A DNA stretch of 11,775 bases from Treponema sp. (GTDB taxonomy: Bacteria > Spirochaetota > Spirochaetia > Treponematales > Breznakiellaceae): positions 1 through 11,775 of the forward strand of contig JAIRUY010000250.1 in the NCBI GenBank assembly GCA_031254175.1, given 5' to 3'. Positions 1-6,103 of this stretch are shown piece by piece. Position numbers and translations under genes: made by a program. The first letter of the stretch is position 1. Each line of letters starts with the position of its first letter. The notes under the pieces were generated by a model. It made no database searches. It was given only the letters and a program-made list of their open reading frames with translations, and was not told where the DNA came from.

Positions 1-17
1 AAGTTCCGTATCAGTGC

Positions 18-37
18 TTGTTAATTCTTTGTTAATT
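18..37. repeat. Direct repeat upstream of nagA
   Basis: The 9-mer TTGTTAATT occurs at 18-26 and again at 29-37, a period of 11 bp, about one helical turn. It lies 24 bp before the nagA start codon. It could be a binding site for a regulator of amino-sugar use or part of an AT-rich promoter. I find no convincing -10 box between it and the gene, so the role is open. Confidence 0.3.
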
Positions 38-60
38 TCGCACAAAGTGAAAAAATCTCT

Positions 61-1218
61 ATGCAATTATTGATAAAAAACGGATTAATCCTGCAAACCA
101 ACGAAACATTTGTCAAAGGACATATCGGCGTTGATCAGGGAAAGATTGCCGCCGTCTGGTATGGTGAAGTTCCTCAAGTTTTTTCAAACACACAGCACAT
201 TGATGCGGACAGTTTCCTTGTCTGCCCCGGTTTTATCGAGACCCATGTACACGGAGGGATGGGTTTTGATTTCAGTTATGAAAAAGCCGGATGGGAAAAA
301 ATGGAAGAACGCTTGGCAAAAAATGGCGTAACATCCATACTTGCGACATTGTCCAGCCTTCCACCGGAAAAAACCCTTAAGTTTATTGACCGGATTGTAA
401 AAATGACTGAAAAAAACTCAAGCGGACGGGTCAATATTGAAGGGATTCACATGGAAGGCCCGTATTTAAATAAAGAAAAAAAAGGCATCCACCTTGAAGA
501 AAACATCCGTCCGGGGGAAAGGGACGAAGCAAAGCGTATTCTTGAAAGAGCCAAAGGCCTTGTCAAGGTTTGGACTCTCGCGCCGGACATAAAAGAAAAT
601 ATGGCGTTGATAGAAACTCTTGCCGCTTCAGAGGTTTCAGTCTCCATCGCTCATACCGAAGCTGATTACGATACTGCAATGGCCGCTTTTTCCGCAGGAG
701 CAAACCGGGTAACTCACACCTTTAACACAATGCCGCCTTTAAATCACCGTTACCATGGAATAATTAACGCGGCATGGCAGCACGGCGCGTTTATGGAATT
801 GATCGCCGACGGGTATCATGTCAGTCCCGCAATAGCAAAAATGTTTGTATCCGCGACAGATACAAATAAAATTGTTCTGGTTTCAGATAACAATGAGTTC
901 TCTGGCTTTCCCGACGGAAAATATATTCAGGACAACCGTCCTATAATTATTGAAAAAAAACAAATGAAAACCGAAGAAGGATATCTGGCCGGCAGCCTTT
1001 TAACCCTGAATCAATGCGCTCTTAATCTGACACATTGGGGTTTTTCACTAGGAGCCGCTTTGAAAATGATCTCTGAAAACCCGGCGCGGAATGCCGGTAT
1101 CTTTGACAGAAAAGGAAGCATTAACTGCACAAAAGACGCGGATATCGTCATTATGGACGGGCAATTTTCTGTGATAATGACAATCAACGGCGGACGAATA
1201 GTCTACAAAAGGCAATGA
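61..1218 (+). CDS. nagA: N-acetylglucosamine-6-phosphate deacetylase
   Basis: This cytoplasmic amidohydrolase removes acetate from N-acetylglucosamine-6-phosphate, giving glucosamine-6-phosphate for NagB or for wall precursor synthesis. The 385-aa length fits the family. Visible motifs are the metal pair in ETHVHGG (H62, H64), the metal glutamate in HMEGPYLN (E132), H198 in SIAHTEAD, H219 in THTFNTM, the ADGYHVSP substrate motif (H253), the catalytic aspartate in LVSDNNEF (D276) and LAGSLLTL near the C-terminus. The N-terminal strand MQLLIKNGLIL is typical, which supports the ATG at 61. There is no recognisable Shine-Dalgarno before it. Some family positions are diverged: the usual NAM is NTM, the usual PG after the HR is HG, and LVTDA is LVSDN, so a related amino-sugar substrate is possible. 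The upstream neighbour is outside the window. Confidence 0.9.
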   Translation: MQLLIKNGLILQTNETFVKGHIGVDQGKIAAVWYGEVPQVFSNTQHIDADSFLVCPGFIETHVHGGMGFDFSYEKAGWEKMEERLAKNGVTSILATLSSLPPEKTLKFIDRIVKMTEKNSSGRVNIEGIHMEGPYLNKEKKGIHLEENIRPGERDEAKRILERAKGLVKVWTLAPDIKENMALIETLAASEVSVSIAHTEADYDTAMAAFSAGANRVTHTFNTMPPLNHRYHGIINAAWQHGAFMELIADGYHVSPAIAKMFVSATDTNKIVLVSDNNEFSGFPDGKYIQDNRPIIIEKKQMKTEEGYLAGSLLTLNQCALNLTHWGFSLGAALKMISENPARNAGIFDRKGSINCTKDADIVIMDGQFSVIMTINGGRIVYKRQ

Positions 1219-1248
1219 TGCCACCTGTTCCTTTCCCTCTTTTTCCTG

Positions 1249-1254
1249 TATAAT
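1249..1254 (+). promoter_or_regulatory. TATAAT -10 box of icd, probably leaderless
   Basis: A perfect TATAAT ends six bases before the icd ATG at 1261, so the predicted transcription start falls on or beside that ATG. No good -35 box is seen at the usual distance (TGTTCC at 1226-1231 is poor), and neither ATG 1261 nor ATG 1273 has a Shine-Dalgarno sequence. The arrangement is that expected for a leaderless mRNA. Confidence 0.45.
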
Positions 1255-1260
1255 ACCCAC

Positions 1261-2454
1261 ATGATAATAAACATGAAAACACCTCTTGTCGAAATAGACG
1301 GAGACGAAATGACCCGCGTTCTGTGGAATGTTATAAAAGAAAAACTGCTCCTTCCATTTGTAGACCTGAAAGTTGAATATTACGATCTTGGGCTTACAAA
1401 CCGCGACAATACTAACGACGAAGTAACAGTCAAATCCGCGCAGGCGATTTTAAAATACGGTGTAGGAGTAAAATGCGCAACTATTACCGCAAATACGGCA
1501 AGGCAGAAAGAATATAATCTTAAACATTTGCATCCAAGCCCTAACGCCACAATCAGGGCGATACTTGACGGAACAGTGTTCCGAAAACCAATAACAGTCA
1601 ACCGCATAAAACCGTCAATTAACACATGGAAAGCTCCCATTGTAATAGGCCGCCACGCGTACGGCGATGTTTACAAAGCGGCTGAAATGGAAATAGAAGG
1701 TGCCGGCAGGGTGGAGCTTGTTTACACAAAACAGGACGGAACGGAACGCCGGCTTACGGTTGCGGATTTTAAGGGACCGGGCATAGTTCAGGGAATGCAC
1801 AATCTTGATGACTCCATCAGAAGTTTTGCCCGTGCCTGTTTTATATATGCCCTGACAGAAAAACTCCCCATTTGGTTTGCCACAAAGGATACTATTTCAA
1901 AAATTTATGACGGCCGTTTTAAAACAATTTTTAACGAAATATACGAAACGGAATATAAGGAAAAACTCGCACAGGCAGGCCTCGAATATTTTTATACGTT
2001 GATCGACGATGCCGTAGCGCGTGTTGTCAAGGGAGAAGGCGGTTTTCTTTGGGCATGCAAAAATTATGACGGTGATGTTCAAAGCGACATGATCGCCAGC
2101 GCCGCCGGAAGCCTTGCCATGATGACAAGTGTCCTTGTTTCACCTAATGGCGTTTTTGAATACGAAGCCGCTCACGGTACTGTCCAGCAGCATTATTACC
2201 GCTGGCAGAAAGGCGAAAAAACAAGCACTAATCCGGCGGCGCTGATATTTGCCTGGAGCGGCGCTTTGGCAAAACGCGCGGAATTGGACAACCTTGATGA
2301 TTTGGCAGACTTTGCGAAACGACTGGAGGCGGCGCTGCTTGATACAATAGAAAACGGAATAATGACAGGAGATCTGGCAAAACTTTCAGATCCGCCGCCG
2401 GAAAAAATTCTTAATTCATGGGATTTTATAGACGCTATAGCGGAAAGATTGTAG
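1261..2454 (+). CDS. icd: Isocitrate dehydrogenase, type II (eukaryote-like)
   Basis: This enzyme oxidatively decarboxylates isocitrate to 2-oxoglutarate, supplying glutamate synthesis and reduced coenzyme. The 397-aa sequence follows the homodimeric type II IDHs (human IDH1-like), not the E. coli type. By memory alignment to IDH1, the substrate residues are kept: S93, R99, R108, R131 (IGRHAYGD), Y138, K209, and the metal aspartates D249, D272 and D276 (YDGDVQSD). In the coenzyme site, K257 and H311 match the NADP-binding Lys and His, but the neighbouring Arg (IDH1 R314) is Gln310, and IDH1 Gln257 is Arg254, so NADP preference is likely but not certain. The first ATG gives four extra residues (MIIN); ATG 1273 (MKTPLVEIDGDEM) matches the usual family start. 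The gene follows nagA after 42 bp but appears to have its own promoter. Confidence 0.92.
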   Translation: MIINMKTPLVEIDGDEMTRVLWNVIKEKLLLPFVDLKVEYYDLGLTNRDNTNDEVTVKSAQAILKYGVGVKCATITANTARQKEYNLKHLHPSPNATIRAILDGTVFRKPITVNRIKPSINTWKAPIVIGRHAYGDVYKAAEMEIEGAGRVELVYTKQDGTERRLTVADFKGPGIVQGMHNLDDSIRSFARACFIYALTEKLPIWFATKDTISKIYDGRFKTIFNEIYETEYKEKLAQAGLEYFYTLIDDAVARVVKGEGGFLWACKNYDGDVQSDMIASAAGSLAMMTSVLVSPNGVFEYEAAHGTVQQHYYRWQKGEKTSTNPAALIFAWSGALAKRAELDNLDDLADFAKRLEAALLDTIENGIMTGDLAKLSDPPPEKILNSWDFIDAIAERL

Positions 2455-2473
2455 AGGTTCCCTTTATCTACAA
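2449..2473. repeat. Inverted repeat holding both convergent stop codons
   Basis: TTGTAGA (2449-2455) and TCTACAA (2467-2473) form a 7-bp stem with an 11-base loop. The icd TAG (2452-2454) lies in one arm and the mtaB TAG (complement of 2468-2470) in the other, and only 13 bp separate the genes. There is no T-run on either side, so if it acts as a bidirectional terminator it is a weak one. Confidence 0.4.
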
Positions 2474-3895
2474 TTCCTGCGCAAGCGCATCGTAGTCCTC
2501 ATTCAAACAATCAATCTCCTGACTTTTCAGCAGTTTGCAGCGCATAACAGTTCCGGGCGGCGGAATTTTTTCACCTTTGCACTGAATAAACAGTTTAAGG
2601 TAATTTTCAGAAATTCCTCTGCAATGGAATTTAAATCCCTGCACGCCGGTTCCCGTCCCCTTCTTCGCTTCTCCCTTCTCTGCCAGCGCTTCAACTTCAC
2701 GGCCAAGAAAGCTTTTTATATACCTTTCCCTGCATTCCCACGCAAGATTTGTAAGAAGCTGAACACGGTTTGAAACCTCAACTGTGTTAACGGTTTCGGG
2801 ATAATAAAACGCGGGAGTTCCCGGCCTTTTCGAATAGGGAAATACATGAATCCATGCAAAATTCATTTTTTTGCACAGTTCGTAACTTTCTCTGAACTCA
2901 ACATCAGTTTCACCCGGAAAACCCGCAATAATATCGCAGGCAATAAAAGGATCATCCTTTGTGTTACGCAAAAGATCAATTGCCTTTTCTATGGTACCGG
3001 TATTATAATCGCGTCCCATTTTTTTCAGGATTTTTTCGCTGCCGGACTGGATCGATAAATGAAAATGAGGCCGGATGCGTTTATTCGAAAGAATTTTTGC
3101 AAAGCTTTCATCAATGTTGTCCGGCTCAAGAGAAGACAATCTTATGGAGATCTTTTTTGTTCCCGCCAATATGTTTTCCAGAAGTTCTCCAAGACTGTTA
3201 ACAGCGCCGTCACGGTACTGGCAGATATTTACGCCCGTAAGCACCGCTTCCGCGTGGCTTTCCTCCAAGGTGCGCAGTCTTTCAAGCACCCGATCCGACT
3301 CAAGACTAATGCTTGGTCCTCTCGCAAGGCGCACTCTGCAATAAGTACAATGCCTGTCGCAGCCGTCCTGAATTTTAAGAAAACTCCTTGTATGTCTTGA
3401 AAAACGCTCCGGCGAAAATTGAAAAGCCCTGTCGTTTGATCCGCTGACGGGTGCAGAAAAATGCGTATCTAAATCATTGTTTTCTGAAAACGCTTTAACC
3501 GCAAGATGCAAATCATTTTTACATTGATTTATACGGGCAGGTAATTCCAATAATGCGTTTTTTTTACCGCCCTTTAACACAAAGAGACGCCCTCCGGTTT
3601 CCGTATCCAGCCTGCCTATTTCCTCATGATCCAATTGCGCATAACATCCGGTTACAAAAACAAAAGCTTCAGGATAATCCCGCAGCGCTTTTCTGATAAC
3701 ACGCCTTGCTTTTTGATCTGCTTTTGAAGTTACAGTACATGTGTTTACGATAATTATTGAAGGAGAAGCTTTTTGCCTCTCTTCGCCTGCCTGCTCAAAA
3801 AAAGAAAAACCTGCCCTGCTGAACGCGTCGGCATAGGCTTCACTTTCAAGCTGATTAAGTTTACAACCAAGGGTTTGAATTAAAATAGAGTGCAT
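2468..3895 (-). CDS. mtaB: tRNA t6A37 methylthiotransferase, MtaB type
   Basis: This radical-SAM enzyme adds a methylthio group to N6-threonylcarbamoyladenosine at position 37 of ANN-decoding tRNAs. The 475-aa protein shows the full MiaB/MtaB order. The N-terminal UPF0004 domain binds a cluster through C11 (TLGCKLNQLESEA), C53 (VNTCTVTSKADQKARR) and C84 (VTGCYAQ). The radical-SAM triad is C179-C183-C186 (DGCDRHCTYC). A TRAM-like RNA-binding domain occupies roughly the last 70 residues. The N-terminal motifs fit MtaB better than MiaB or RimO. The residues after the triad read RVRLARG instead of the common IIPxARG, a small divergence. AGGG lies just before the ATG. It is the last gene of the bactofilin operon, 17 bp after the TPR gene, and converges on icd. 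Confidence 0.88.
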   Translation of the reverse strand: MHSILIQTLGCKLNQLESEAYADAFSRAGFSFFEQAGEERQKASPSIIIVNTCTVTSKADQKARRVIRKALRDYPEAFVFVTGCYAQLDHEEIGRLDTETGGRLFVLKGGKKNALLELPARINQCKNDLHLAVKAFSENNDLDTHFSAPVSGSNDRAFQFSPERFSRHTRSFLKIQDGCDRHCTYCRVRLARGPSISLESDRVLERLRTLEESHAEAVLTGVNICQYRDGAVNSLGELLENILAGTKKISIRLSSLEPDNIDESFAKILSNKRIRPHFHLSIQSGSEKILKKMGRDYNTGTIEKAIDLLRNTKDDPFIACDIIAGFPGETDVEFRESYELCKKMNFAWIHVFPYSKRPGTPAFYYPETVNTVEVSNRVQLLTNLAWECRERYIKSFLGREVEALAEKGEAKKGTGTGVQGFKFHCRGISENYLKLFIQCKGEKIPPPGTVMRCKLLKSQEIDCLNEDYDALAQEL

Positions 3896-3912
3896 AAGCC
3901 CTGCGCGGAATA

Positions 3913-4554
3913 TCAGTTAGCGGTCATTGATCGCCTGATTCGCTCAAGACCGCGCTGGGCATCTGTAAGCTGTGAATTAAGAGAAAGCGCCCTTTCATAA
4001 GCATTGAGCGCGTTGCTTAAATCTCCGGCATTTTCACGCGCGTATGCAAGTCTGGTCCACCAAGCAGCGTTCCCCGGCACCCAATGAACGGCAGTAGTGA
4101 GGGCAATATCAGCATGGCGGAACCTTCCCTGACGGATAAATATTTCTCCCATAAAATAGTAAACCATCTCAATCCTCTGCCCTTCCGGAGTAAGAGAAAT
4201 ATATTCCTGAAAATATTGAAGCGCTTCGTTATTTAAACCCTGAAAAAAATGTATTTCTCCGAGAATCTCGGTTATCCTCACATCAAAACGGTTTATGGCC
4301 CTGCCGGCACGGGCATAGCGCAAAGCTTCCTCATAACGATTCAGACGGATTAAACTCCAGCATATTACTACATGAGATTCTATGTTGTTTGGATTTTCAT
4401 TTATTTCATCACGGCATATTTGCACAGAGCGTTCATAATTTCCTGCCCTGTATTCTGCCAGCGCGTCAGGACTGCGGTTTTGCGCGTAAACGGCAGCGGC
4501 AAAGCCAAAAAAAAGAAAAAAGCAAACTGATATTTGAGTTAACTGTTTTCTCAT
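3913..4554 (-). CDS. Secreted tetratricopeptide-repeat protein
   Basis: This is a 213-aa exported protein with a signal peptide: MRKQ, then a hydrophobic stretch at about residues 8-22, with likely signal peptidase I cleavage after VYA (residue 24). No lipobox cysteine is present at the cleavage point. The rest is about five helical TPR-type repeats: 28-60 (ALAEYRAGNYERSVQICRDE), 61-94, 95-125, 131-160 and 165-195, with the usual small/aromatic pattern and Pro-Asn turns. TPRs mediate protein-protein contacts, so a periplasmic scaffold is the natural guess. Its ATG overlaps the bactofilin stop as ATGA (4554-4551), implying translational coupling. From memory, T. pallidum also has a TPR protein beside pta. 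The specific partner is unknown. Confidence 0.8.
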   Translation of the reverse strand: MRKQLTQISVCFFLFFGFAAAVYAQNRSPDALAEYRAGNYERSVQICRDEINENPNNIESHVVICWSLIRLNRYEEALRYARAGRAINRFDVRITEILGEIHFFQGLNNEALQYFQEYISLTPEGQRIEMVYYFMGEIFIRQGRFRHADIALTTAVHWVPGNAAWWTRLAYARENAGDLSNALNAYERALSLNSQLTDAQRGLERIRRSMTAN

Positions 4555-4913
4555 ATATTTTTTTTCTCAACCATGATACAACGGCCGTTAAAAACACAGC
4601 CGGTTTCCATATAAATCTCCGGAGCTGTTACATTACCGACAAGTCTTCCTTTTTCGGCAACTTCGACTCTCTCTACAGCGGTAACATCACCCTTTACCTG
4701 TCCACGGATAAGAACCCGTTTAGCTTGAATATTTGCGTTTACAATCGCATCTTCATCGATAACTAATAACCCGGTAGCGTTAATTTCTCCCGAAACCTTG
4801 CCTCTTATCAAAAACGGTTTCTCAAAATGCAGAGTACCGGTAAAATCCATATCCGGAGACAGAATTGTATCAAATTCCGAGTCTTCCATGAAATCATTAT
4901 ATACATCAGTCAT
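4551..4913 (-). CDS. Bactofilin family cytoskeletal protein
   Basis: This 120-aa protein resembles bactofilins, small cytoplasmic proteins that polymerise without nucleotide into filaments at the membrane and act in cell shape, wall synthesis or flagellar positioning. Its core, about residues 22-112, reads as a right-handed beta-helix: short repeated strands of hydrophobic residues and glycines such as FTGTLHF, FLIRGKVSGEI, VLIRGQVKGDV and GRLVGNVTAPEI. The acidic N-terminal tail (MTDVYNDFMEDSEFDTIL) and very short C-terminal tail are normal for the family. The start at 4913 has no Shine-Dalgarno and lies about four bases after the predicted transcription start. ATG 4889 (MEDSEF) is an alternative, also without one. 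It heads an operon with the TPR and mtaB genes, diverging from pta. Confidence 0.85.
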   Translation of the reverse strand: MTDVYNDFMEDSEFDTILSPDMDFTGTLHFEKPFLIRGKVSGEINATGLLVIDEDAIVNANIQAKRVLIRGQVKGDVTAVERVEVAEKGRLVGNVTAPEIYMETGCVFNGRCIMVEKKNI

Positions 4914-4923
4914 AACATCAATA

Positions 4924-4952
4924 ATTATATCGAATTATGCAAATATTGTGAA
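4924..4952 (-). promoter_or_regulatory. Promoter of the bactofilin-TPR-mtaB operon
   Basis: On the minus strand, TTCACA (complement of 4947-4952), a 17-bp spacer and a perfect TATAAT (complement of 4924-4929) make a good sigma-70-type promoter. Transcription should begin near 4917, only about four bases before the ATG at 4913. Confidence 0.6.
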
Positions 4953-4970
4953 TAGGGAATTTTTTTTAGG

Positions 4971-4999
4971 TTGCGAAATAATAAAAACCGGTTTATCCT
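4971..4999 (+). promoter_or_regulatory. Promoter of pta
   Basis: TTGCGA (4971-4976), a 17-bp spacer and TATCCT (4994-4999) form a moderate sigma-70-type promoter pointing at pta, with transcription starting near 5006. It stands back to back with the bactofilin promoter; the two -35 boxes are 18 bp apart, so the two units could share a regulator or compete for polymerase. Confidence 0.45.
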
Positions 5000-5018
5000 G
5001 AAACTTGAGATTTTTTTT

Positions 5019-5024
5019 AGGAGG
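5019..5024 (+). promoter_or_regulatory. Ribosome binding site deciding the GTG start of pta
   Basis: AGGAGG lies five bases before GTG 5030. It fixes the non-ATG start, because the next in-frame ATG (5048, residue 7) is not preceded by such a site. Confidence 0.75.
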
Positions 5025-5029
5025 AAACT

Positions 5030-6022
5030 GTGGATTTTGAAAAAGAAATGAAAGCAAAAGCAAAGCTTGCGCCAAAAAAGCTTGTATTGCCCGAAGGGAC
5101 AGAGAAAAGAATAATCAGAGCAGCAAGAATTATCATGGATGAAAAACTTGCCGCAAGCGTTACTCTCTTGGGCAAAGCGGCGGATATCGAGGATGCTGCA
5201 AAATCGGAAGGGGTTGATCTTTCAAATATTGACATTATTTCTCCGGAAGCAGATTCAAATTCAGAAAAATATGCCGAAATCTTTTATGAACTTCGGAAAA
5301 ATAAAGGAATGACGCCTGAACAGGCAAAAATAGATATAAAAGATACCCTTCGCTGGGGAGCCATGATGTTGCACTTGGGAGAAGCAGGCGCCATGGTCGC
5401 CGGTGCGGAAAGAACAACGGGAGATGTGCTTCGCGCAGGTCTCACTATTGTCGGAACCGTACCGGGTTTAAAAACCGCATCTTCGTGCTTTGTTATGACC
5501 GGAATGGACAAGCAATACGGGAAGAACGGAGCTATGATCTTTTCTGACTGCGCGGTAGTGCCAAATCCGACAGCTGAACAACTGGCAGACATAACCGAAA
5601 GCGCGGCAGCTTCCTGCAGAGATTATTTAGGCATTGAACCTGTCGTGGCTCTTCTGTCTTTTTCAACAAAAGGGTCTGCCGCGCATGATTTTGTTTTAAA
5701 GGTTCAGGAAGCCGTAAATATTTTAAAAGAAAGAAAACCGGATTTTATTTTTGACGGTGAATTACAGGCAGATACTGCCCTTGTCCCGTCAGTACTTGAT
5801 AAAAAAGCACCCGGCAGCCCGGTAAAGGGAAAAGTAAATGTTCTCGTTTTTCCTGATTTGGGCTCCGGTAATATCGGCTACAAGCTGGTTCAGCGATTGG
5901 CCAATGTTAACGCGTTCGGTCCTTTCCTGCAGGGCTTCGCGAAACCAATCAGCGATCTTTCAAGAGGAGCCTCTGTAGAAGACATAGTCGCAACCTGCGC
6001 CGTTTCATTATCAAGGGCATGA
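5030..6022 (+). CDS. pta: Phosphate acetyltransferase (phosphotransacetylase)
   Basis: This enzyme interconverts acetyl-CoA plus phosphate with acetyl phosphate plus CoA. With acetate kinase it makes ATP and acetate in fermentation, or activates acetate. The 330-aa length is that of the single-domain Pta class, lacking the N-terminal regulatory domain of the E. coli enzyme. Family signatures are KLVLPEGTEKRIIRAA near the N-terminus, GAMVAGAERTTGDVLRA in the middle, LSFSTKGSA (active-site Ser-Thr-Lys segment), DGELQADTALVP, FPDLGSGNIGYKLVQRL and GPFLQGFAKPISDLSRGAS near the C-terminus. A GTG start is used. No acetate kinase gene is in the window. Related family members such as phosphate butyryltransferase are less likely given these motifs. 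Confidence 0.93.
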   Translation: MDFEKEMKAKAKLAPKKLVLPEGTEKRIIRAARIIMDEKLAASVTLLGKAADIEDAAKSEGVDLSNIDIISPEADSNSEKYAEIFYELRKNKGMTPEQAKIDIKDTLRWGAMMLHLGEAGAMVAGAERTTGDVLRAGLTIVGTVPGLKTASSCFVMTGMDKQYGKNGAMIFSDCAVVPNPTAEQLADITESAAASCRDYLGIEPVVALLSFSTKGSAAHDFVLKVQEAVNILKERKPDFIFDGELQADTALVPSVLDKKAPGSPVKGKVNVLVFPDLGSGNIGYKLVQRLANVNAFGPFLQGFAKPISDLSRGASVEDIVATCAVSLSRA

Positions 6023-6036
6023 TGAAAAACAAACTA

Positions 6037-6065
6037 TTGATAATTTAGACTAACAGGCTTATAAT
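6037..6065 (+). promoter_or_regulatory. Strong promoter of the KKPAA-repeat gene
   Basis: TTGATA (6037-6042), exactly 17 bp, then TATAAT (6060-6065): 11 of 12 bases match the sigma-70 consensus. Transcription should start near 6072, leaving a leader of about 32 bases that carries a purine-rich AAAGGGGGG (6091-6099) before ATG 6104. It is the best promoter in the window and predicts high expression. Confidence 0.75.
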
Positions 6066-6103
6066 TAACCTATATTTTGCATTTAATCCTAAAGGGGGGA
6101 AAG

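Noticed and set aside
1..60. Tail of an upstream gene ending inside nagA
   Set aside because: One frame is open from base 2 to a TGA inside nagA, but about 20 codons with no recognisable motif is not enough to support it.
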